Below, one piece after another: positions 59,601 to 64,000 of a stretch of DNA of 64,000 nt. The stretch is from Henricia sp. BOLD:AAB3569 (lineage: Eukaryota; Echinodermata; Asteroidea; Spinulosida; Echinasteridae). Made by a program: the position numbers and the translations under genes. How positions within the stretch are numbered: position 1 is the stretch's first letter; each line of letters begins with the position of its first letter. The notes beneath the pieces were generated by a model. It ran no database searches, was not told where the DNA came from, and saw nothing but the letters and a program-made list of their open reading frames with translations. The stretch spans positions 62,001 through 126,000 of the forward strand of contig JBBELK010000064.1 of NCBI GenBank assembly GCA_037783545.1, read 5' to 3'.

Positions 59601-60030
59601 CGATGAATTCTGTTGTTAGCTGCCTTTTTACGTGGGAGTATATTCTTGCTTCAAATTCAAAAACGGTGTTGTAAGTCATGTAAGTTATGGGCATCTCAAA
59701 CCACTTCAGGACACAACCAGCTGGACATTTTTGGGTGTGATTCTAATTTCGAGGCAAAATGACAACCAACCACGACATGAAAGAGGTGTTCACCATGTTC
59801 ACAGACTTAGCCAGGGCAAGAGCAAGTAGGCCTACGCAGTTGCAGTCTGGATTGAGTGACTGGCATGAAATCCAACTCAGTTTTTATTTCTGAAGCACAA
59901 GTTGGTTTAATAAACGTTTGGCCTCAGCCTGGGTCCTGTATCCTACCTTGTCCAAATATATGCGGACTAACTCTTTCATACGACTGTGAGGACCAGAAAA
60001 AACATCCACTTCCTGTGGAGCTGGCGCCAT
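44382..60030 (-). CDS. FBXL5: F-box and leucine-rich repeat protein 5 (FBXL5), iron-sensing E3 ligase subunit (9 exons, 668 aa)
   Basis: Exons, 5' to 3' on the minus strand: 60030-59947, 59270-59124, 58750-58556, 53120-52982, 52207-52001, 51283-50994, 50172-50090, 48069-47437, 44610-44382. They join in frame to 2007 nt including stop; all junctions are GT-AG. FBXL5 is the SCF substrate receptor that degrades iron regulatory proteins when iron is plentiful. The hemerythrin-like domain (1-170) keeps every iron ligand by alignment to human FBXL5: His15, His57, Glu58, Glu61, His87, His136, Glu140. The F-box spans about 208-253 ([13 protein letters not shown]). An acidic stretch ([10 protein letters not shown]), LRRs and a long low-conservation insert follow. 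The C-terminal Cys residues that hold the [2Fe-2S] cluster (Cys638, 653, 663, 664) are present. There is a 7-residue insertion before His87 relative to human. Confidence 0.97.
45701..45742. repeat. TTTC microsatellite (FBXL5 intron 8)
   Basis: About ten TTTC units with one interruption. Confidence 0.9.
46061..46500. repeat. 63-bp minisatellite, 7 copies (FBXL5 intron 8)
   Basis: Units start at 46061, 46124, 46187, 46255, 46318, 46381 and 46444, each beginning AGACTGTACAGTAACGAGGA. The period is 63 bp except for one 68-bp unit. Because 63 is divisible by 3, a minus-strand frame of about 190 codons stays open with a 21-residue repeat; coding use is not otherwise supported. Confidence 0.9.
46970..47145. 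repeat. GGGCGAAGTGG short-motif repeat (FBXL5 intron 8)
   Basis: About eight variants of TTTGGGGCGAARTGGCA occur, including an inverted set at the left (TTCGCCCCAAAACCACTTCG) that makes a hairpin with 47015-47040. Confidence 0.75.
47437..48069 (-). CDS. FBXL5: FBXL5 exon 8: LRR, variable insert, LRR
   Basis: It encodes [20 protein letters not shown], a long Ser/Asn/Lys-rich linker of about 150 residues with few conserved positions, and [19 protein letters not shown]. The linker corresponds to the poorly conserved insert of human FBXL5. Confidence 0.93.
48419..49020. repeat. Degenerate CGAGTT-rich sequence (FBXL5 intron 7)
   Basis: TACGAGTT, GCACGAGTTTG and similar words recur dozens of times with no fixed period. 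It looks like an eroded short tandem repeat. Confidence 0.6.
49172..49390. repeat. ~45-bp tandem repeat, about 5 units (FBXL5 intron 7)
   Basis: Units read GGGGCCGAGTTTGTACACAA, GGCAAT, then GGGGCCGAGTCAGTCT with small changes. Open frames on both strands follow from the period being a multiple of 3. Confidence 0.85.
50090..50172 (-). CDS. FBXL5: FBXL5 exon 7: LRR
   Basis: It encodes [20 protein letters not shown] followed by VSDMAFK. The donor is taken at GTAAGT, giving phase 2, because this is the only choice that joins exon 8 in frame. Confidence 0.9.
50994..51283 (-). CDS. FBXL5: FBXL5 exon 6: acidic region
   Basis: It encodes GDWRF, an Asp/Glu-rich stretch ending in [11 protein letters not shown], and [23 protein letters not shown] and DEDAD.DESE match human FBXL5. 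Confidence 0.93.
51384..51552. mobile_element. MITE family A, copy 4 (FBXL5 intron 5)
   Basis: Ends TAGACAGCCGAAGTG / CACTTCGGCAGTCTA. Nearly an inverse copy of 29170-29337. Confidence 0.85.
52001..52207 (-). CDS. FBXL5: FBXL5 exon 5: F-box
   Basis: It encodes [35 protein letters not shown] and [13 protein letters not shown], a clear F-box that binds SKP1. Confidence 0.95.
52600..52935. repeat. Multi-inverted CGAAGATGAAGCGA-rich element (FBXL5 intron 4)
   Basis: GCTTCATTCAACGAAGAT, TTAGTTAATGAAGCGTGCG and ATGAAGCGATGTCTTC words recur in both orientations. GCGTGCGTTCACAT occurs at both 52647 and 52855. Probably a MITE with an expanded interior. Confidence 0.5.
52982..53120 (-). CDS. FBXL5: FBXL5 exon 4: end of hemerythrin-like domain
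   Basis: It encodes [20 protein letters not shown], then DVIERHV. This directly continues the HMQEEEE helix of exon 3. Confidence 0.94.
53209..53823. mobile_element. MITE family A, copy 5, split by another element (FBXL5 intron 3)
   Basis: The left part (53209-53332) and right part (53777-53823) make up one family A element. The intervening 53331-53776 has its own perfect 13-bp inverted ends, TGCATAGTTCCGA / TCGGAACTATGCA. Confidence 0.8.
53331..53776. mobile_element. TIR element inserted in MITE A
   Basis: About 446 bp with perfect 13-bp termini, inserted within the inner part of the family A element. No coding sequence. Confidence 0.75.
54643..58292. mobile_element. 3.6-kb foldback element rich in GGCCGCCATATTGGC (FBXL5 intron 3)
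   Basis: The left outer sequence GGGGGACCCCCCGTGCACC... TAGTACT-type repeats inversely as GTACTGGGGGGGGGTGCACG... at 58258-58290. Each arm has tandem modules of about 170 bp containing CGCAAATTTATTTCTGGGGT and ATCATGCTTCAAA, and short GGCGGCCAATAT repeats. The centre (about 55.5-57.2 kb) is less symmetric. No transposase found. Confidence 0.85.
58556..58750 (-). CDS. FBXL5: FBXL5 exon 3: hemerythrin-like domain, middle
   Basis: It encodes [10 protein letters not shown], then [20 protein letters not shown]. It holds iron ligands His87, His136 and Glu140. Confidence 0.94.
58798..58955. repeat. Family C repeat, solo copy (FBXL5 intron 2)
   Basis: Matches 17145-17325 directly and 14512-14650 inversely. 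Confidence 0.65.
59124..59270 (-). CDS. FBXL5: FBXL5 exon 2: hemerythrin-like domain, helix 2
   Basis: It encodes [20 protein letters not shown], with ligands His57, Glu58 and Glu61. Confidence 0.94.
59947..60030 (-). CDS. FBXL5: FBXL5 exon 1: start
   Basis: It encodes [20 protein letters not shown] and ends LVRIYLDK before a GTAGGA donor. It aligns without gaps to the human N-terminus, including ligand His15, which fixes the start codon. The start sits in AAAATGGCGCC, a YY1-like context. Confidence 0.95.
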
Positions 60031-60471
60031 TTTCGCAGAAAAATCACACGCGCATCACTCTTGTATGACGGATGACGTTAGTGCAACATTAACTGTGCGT
60101 GTATACAGCAGTACAGCAATGTACGCCGCATTTTCGCCCCTTACAAATTCACCTCCTACAAAGTCGCCCTCTAACAATTTCGAAGAAAGAAAAAAATCGG
60201 CCCTCGCCCCGCCCTTGCAAAAACGACACAAAATATAGCTTTCTCAGGATGCAGATGGTAACAACTTTTAGACTAGAAGTTGTTTTTTCTCGGGGGCGGG
60301 GGTGGGGGGAGTAGGAGGTGACCGAGGATACTTAGGGAGTAACCTTTTAAAACTTTTTAAACCACTTGCGGCACCGGCAGCGCAGACTCGACTGCATGCT
60401 GACGATCAAGAGTAGATTATGGTGTCCCATTGACGACACATCGCGTCGCTGATCGAATGATCTTGAAAAGA
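60031..60471. promoter_or_regulatory. Probable FBXL5 promoter / 5' UTR region
   Basis: This is the immediate upstream sequence of FBXL5 on the minus strand. No TATA box is evident. A G-rich run lies at 60291-60310. Confidence 0.35.
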
Positions 60472-60615
60472 TGACGGCGGCAGCGACGGCGGCAGCGACG
60501 GTGGCAGCGACGGCGGCAGCGACGGCGGCAGCGACGGCGGCAGCGACGGCGGCAGCGACGGCGGCAGCGACGGCGGCAGCGACGGCGGCAGCGACGGCGG
60601 CAGCGACGGTGACAT
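60472..60615. repeat. 12-bp tandem repeat (GACGGCGGCAGC)n
   Basis: About twelve near-perfect units. All six frames stay open because 12 is divisible by 3 and no unit has a stop; this should not be read as protein-coding. Confidence 0.92.
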
Positions 60616-60899
60616 CGCCTGTCGTGTCGTCTCGTTGCGCCGACTTTCCCTGACCATCACATGTACAGTTTGCGCAGTGCTTCAACGAAACACTAGTATA
60701 TAGTACAGTTCACGTCTTCGCTCGGCCGCCGCTAACTAAAAAGCAGCTAGTGCTGTACACTACTTGAAGTTGGCTTTTGTCACGGAAGGCAATCATCATC
60801 ATCGTACTCACACTTTCCATAGGTTTACGTTTGTAAAACGCGTCGGGGAGAGATGCGCGAGGGAGGTTGGGAGTGTCCGGTGGGAGAAATTGTGCTGCT

Positions 60900-61350
60900 G
60901 TCGTACGCTGCGTTAAAAATATATATACGCGAACGTTTCTTTTGCAAACGTTCGCCAACGTTGTGGCCAACAAACGTTTGGGTTGTTCGCGATGTTTGCA
61001 AACCATTTTAAAATGGCGCACGCGACACAGACGATGACACTTTTGAAAATAACAAATAAATCGCACCTTTCGTGATTTTTCCCCGAAAGGCAACGTGTCA
61101 CATTACCTCAAAAATGTGGTGAGCAGCGCCGAGCCACATCGTCACTCACTGCATACGACTGCTGGGGAGTGGACGCCGCCATCTTGACAACGTATTTTGG
61201 CAAACAATCCGTTCCACGTACATTGAGAAAAACGTTGGCGCCAACGTTTGCAAACGCTCGCGTTGGGAACGCAGCCCAGCCTATAGGGCTTCGTTCCAAA
61301 TACGCGAACATTTATAGTTGCAAACGTTTGCAACGTTCGCCAACAACAGG
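60900..61350. repeat. Inverted-repeat region with GCAAACGTTCGCCAACG words
   Basis: TTGCAAACGTTCGCCAACG-like words occur at both ends in mixed orientation. ACGCGAACGTTT at the left and AAATACGCGAACATTT at the right look like element ends. Probably a MITE in the FBXL5 upstream region. Confidence 0.5.
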
Positions 61351-61498
61351 TACCCGCGGCTTTCCAAGCGTGCACTAAAGAATGCTGCACGAAATCAGCA
61401 GAAGGCCCTGCCAAATGAAGAAGTCTTTTTGGAAGTACATGCAATTTGAAAAAAGTACGATTAAACAACTGCATCGTCGATCAGCATTAAAGGCGCAT

Positions 61499-61609
61499 GC
61501 TCGTCAATGCGCGGGTGAGGCCAAATTCGTGTTACTACAGCTCCGGGCCTTTGCTATGGAGCTGCGTATTTCGTGGCACGAATTTGGCCTCACGCGCGCA
61601 TTGACGAGC
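61499..61609. repeat. Strong hairpin with 33-nt arms
   Basis: GCTCGTCAATGCGCGGGTGA... (61499-61530) is matched inversely at 61577-61609, and a second inner stem (CAGCTCC/GGAGCTG) continues the structure. No gene or sequence family recognised. Confidence 0.8.
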
Positions 61610-63113
61610 CTCTGCCTTTCTATTTCGCGGGAAATTTTAAAACCAAACACTTCGTCATTGGTTTTCATCTATAATGGCAGATATTTGTGGAATTAGTGCA
61701 TGCACTTAAATCGCACTAATTTGTTTTCAGTGCTAAATATCCATATATCCAAGCATGAAGCAAATAAAACGAGTACAAGATAACTCTCAGACATTCAAAA
61801 CGCACTTTAAGTTACTTTAAGTTACGCAATTTACTGTGCACCGATGCTCTCTCAATTTAAAACAGTCAAAATTCACTCTCTCTTATTGAAACTATAGGGT
61901 CAAGACGAAGTGAAGTACAATTTCCTCACTCCGATAAATTGAGATGTCACTCGTGTTGCCACTACTGGAAGGGGTCATTTTACAAACTTTTTCAATCAAA
62001 ACTTAGAGAGATGTTCAGTCTAAAACGTCCAGTCCCTATATAGTTTCACTCTTACCGATTTAGCGAGTGCACGGTTTTCAAGATGTAATGGGTGACTAAG
62101 TGGCATATGTAGCCTAAGTCACTTTTTCGGTTTTTCCGATGACGAGAAGAATTATACGTAGAAATGGCAGCTCGTGGTCGCTCACTCAGGCAGCATGCGA
62201 AAATATCAAATAATATCGGCAGCGGTTGACCAATGCGTTTGAGGGGAATGACGTGGATTATCTCGAGCTTGCAGTTGATCTGGGTATCAAAAGGTCCACG
62301 GCGAGATCAAAAGTAAAGATGCACACGGACTATCGGTTGTCTTTTTCAAATTGTCAACTCAGTTCTCTCTAAATGTAAAAGAGTGAATAACCACTCTTTT
62401 AAGAGCCATAGCTCGCTTTTGAGTGACTTCGCTCTTTTATATTGCTTTTTCACCTTGGAAGTGTGTTAAAACCCACTCTGAAGGGGTGAAATCTTCACTA
62501 AAAAGAGTGAAATTATCACTCGAAAAGGAGCTGTGATATCGCCTGTTTAATTAGACCGACACGATGTGACGTCTTTGAAGCACCGTACATATAAAGGAAA
62601 GACTTCTTTCCTTCCTTCACAAACATTTTCGCAAATATACTTGGACTAAAGATAGAACTTCATTGTGTTAAGGTGTTGTTGAGTTTTGTTTTTGTCTTTT
62701 GTCTAAGCAATGATGGTCCAAGAGTATTTGCAAAAAGGTCTCGGCTGGGGGTGACTACAACAGGAGGCGCTTAGAATTAGAAAGGGGGCGATTATTATGG
62801 AGGCGACTTGACTTGAAAACGCGTCGGGAACCAGTCTCGCGTGGTACCAGTGGCGGTACATTGCAATACCGCCCTCCTTTGTCCTCATCGTAGAGGACCC
62901 GTCCATGCCCATGCCATGGTAACGTAAATAATAACATTCATGACATTTAGTTACGATACGTTTTGTGCTTGCGCTTTGCCATTGATTTCCTTCAAAGTTT
63001 AGTCAGGTTGATTGTCTTCATATCTTCTCCAAATCTACTTGAGATTTTGAGGCATAATTCTCAAGAATTTTTGGTACGTCTGAGCTTGCTGAGTCGCAAA
63101 ATTAAAGACAATC
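61610..63113. other. Intergenic sequence upstream of the SPMIP1-like gene
   Basis: At 61860-62530 the word GAGTGA/TCACTC recurs about fifteen times in both orientations, suggesting an eroded MITE. No gene is seen. Confidence 0.45.
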
Positions 63114-63674
63114 ATGAGGGAACTTTTCGACGTGCAACGCCAGAACTTCTGGACGGAATCGATTCACAAGGAAGCGTACACGAGGCTGGCATGGCACGAA
63201 AAATACAGCAAGGAGTTCGCCAGAGAATCCCGACAAGGAAAAGGAGTAGTCCGCAAACAACGTCCAGATATGGTCCCCAAGGTCCACGCGGTGCCGAGCT
63301 TGCAATCCAGGAAGCCAGCTGCTGAACAGTCAAAAAGTCTGAGGGATCTTGCGGCCAAAAAGGAAGCGCGCAAGAAGGAATTGGCTGCCACCGCTAGCGA
63401 AGACCCCGACGCGCTCCTGGTGGAAATGAGGCCTGTAACAGCGACGGTGAAAGATCAACTGTACAAGGGCTTCAGTAAGGAGGGAACCGGTCGCTACGCC
63501 TACCTACAGATCAGGAAAATGAAAAAACCTGAAATGAAGTACGACTTTCCCATCACAAGTTCCTGGGAGTACGGGTGGCGTTTGGATGATGTCGTGAAGG
63601 AGTTCAGAGCACCGGCTTTTGGTCGATCTCGAATTGTCAAGGACTCTTTCTACCGCACGAATGGCATCTTTTAG
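63114..63674 (+). CDS. SPMIP1: SPMIP1 (ATP6V1FNB)-like protein, single exon, 186 aa
   Basis: The small basic protein begins MRELFDVQRQNFWTESIHKE followed by AYTRLAWHEKY, and ends with SSWEYGWRLDDV and FYRTNGIF. From memory, this N-terminal helix pattern and the SSWEYGW block are the conserved parts of SPMIP1 (formerly ATP6V1FNB), a microtubule inner protein of sperm axonemal doublets. No signal peptide or membrane segment. Lys/Arg-rich helical middle (about 75-105). The ATG at 63114 is the first in frame and fits the family start. AATAAA at 63968-63973 may be its poly(A) signal. It is divergent from FBXL5 and about 3.1 kb away. The ortholog name is a pattern match and could be a related ciliary protein. 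Confidence 0.7.
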   Translation: MRELFDVQRQNFWTESIHKEAYTRLAWHEKYSKEFARESRQGKGVVRKQRPDMVPKVHAVPSLQSRKPAAEQSKSLRDLAAKKEARKKELAATASEDPDALLVEMRPVTATVKDQLYKGFSKEGTGRYAYLQIRKMKKPEMKYDFPITSSWEYGWRLDDVVKEFRAPAFGRSRIVKDSFYRTNGIF

Positions 63675-63967
63675 TTTTAACTCGTCACAATATTTTCTAG
63701 TCAATTCATTTGATCTTAAATGGGGTGTAGTCTATACTCACCTAGTTTAATACATGTAGGTGCTTTTACTTCTTTAAAAAAATGATTTAATACCACAATT
63801 TTCAAAGATGAACTTCCTTCTCTATCTCCATTGTCTGTGATTTCTTACAAATCTCTCGTTAAAAAAAATAATTTCAGTCAAAGAGAAACATTGAAGTTGA
63901 ACGTTAAGCATGAAAACTACAGTTCTTTCATAAATGAAGAAATAGAGCTGGTTCATTTTGTCGATAA

Positions 63968-63973
63968 AATAAA
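63968..63973 (+). terminator. Candidate poly(A) signal of the SPMIP1-like gene
   Basis: AATAAA about 294 bp after the stop. Confidence 0.4.
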
Positions 63974-64000
63974 TGGATTATGTTAACAATTTTTGGAGCT

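Noticed and set aside
21358..60030. Functional link between the heme-peroxidase fusion and the iron sensor FBXL5
   Set aside because: They are 17 kb apart in opposite orientation with many repeats between. Proximity alone is not evidence in an animal genome.
60347..60685. Long Ala/Pro/Ser-rich frames at 60.35-60.69 kb
   Set aside because: All come from the 12-bp tandem repeat, which lacks stops in every frame.
1..64000. CRISPR arrays, rRNA genes or intact tRNA genes
   Set aside because: No regular spacer-repeat arrays or rRNA were seen. The only tRNA-like sequences are SINE heads, which lack a proper acceptor stem.

Overview
This is a 64-kb stretch of an animal nuclear genome. It is AT-leaning, intron-bearing, rich in GT-AG splice sites and crowded with SINEs, MITE-like inverted-repeat elements, foldback elements and minisatellites. 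The FBXL5 orthologue, a single-exon rhodopsin-type GPCR and a probable axonemal protein gene, together with the style of the repeats, suggest an invertebrate deuterostome. An echinoderm is my best guess, and this is an inference. Four protein genes can be supported; the remaining sequence is mostly decayed mobile DNA.

Layout. 1-6.5 kb: repeats only. 6.57-7.61 kb (-): intronless class A GPCR. 8-21.3 kb: a transposon graveyard with a GC-rich element, a Tc1/mariner remnant nested in a MITE, and a set of TIR elements nested inside one another at 14.5-17.3 kb. 21.36-26.97 kb (+): a complete five-exon gene for a 1203-residue protein. Its N-terminal third is a DyP-type heme peroxidase and its C-terminal two thirds is a glycyl radical enzyme (GRE). 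27-44 kb: nested MITEs, duplicated segments, a 1.4-kb minisatellite, a tRNA-derived SINE and a 3.2-kb foldback element. 44.38-60.03 kb (-): complete nine-exon FBXL5, the iron-sensing F-box protein, with introns full of repeats, including a 3.6-kb foldback in intron 3 and a 63-bp minisatellite in intron 8. 60-63.1 kb: intergenic repeats and a strong hairpin. 63.11-63.67 kb (+): a single-exon SPMIP1/ATP6V1FNB-like gene.

The standout is the DyP-GRE fusion. Both halves keep their signature catalytic residues: distal Asp and Arg plus proximal His in the peroxidase, and the thiyl Cys with CxE plus a C-terminal Gly in the GRE. All four intron phases agree, so the model is one continuous reading frame. 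An oxygen-sensitive radical enzyme joined to a peroxide-consuming heme enzyme in an animal is unexpected. The 3.1-kb central exon spans the peroxidase and most of the GRE, which fits acquisition by transfer followed by intron gain. No radical-SAM activase is visible in the window. The four genes do not look like a functional cluster.
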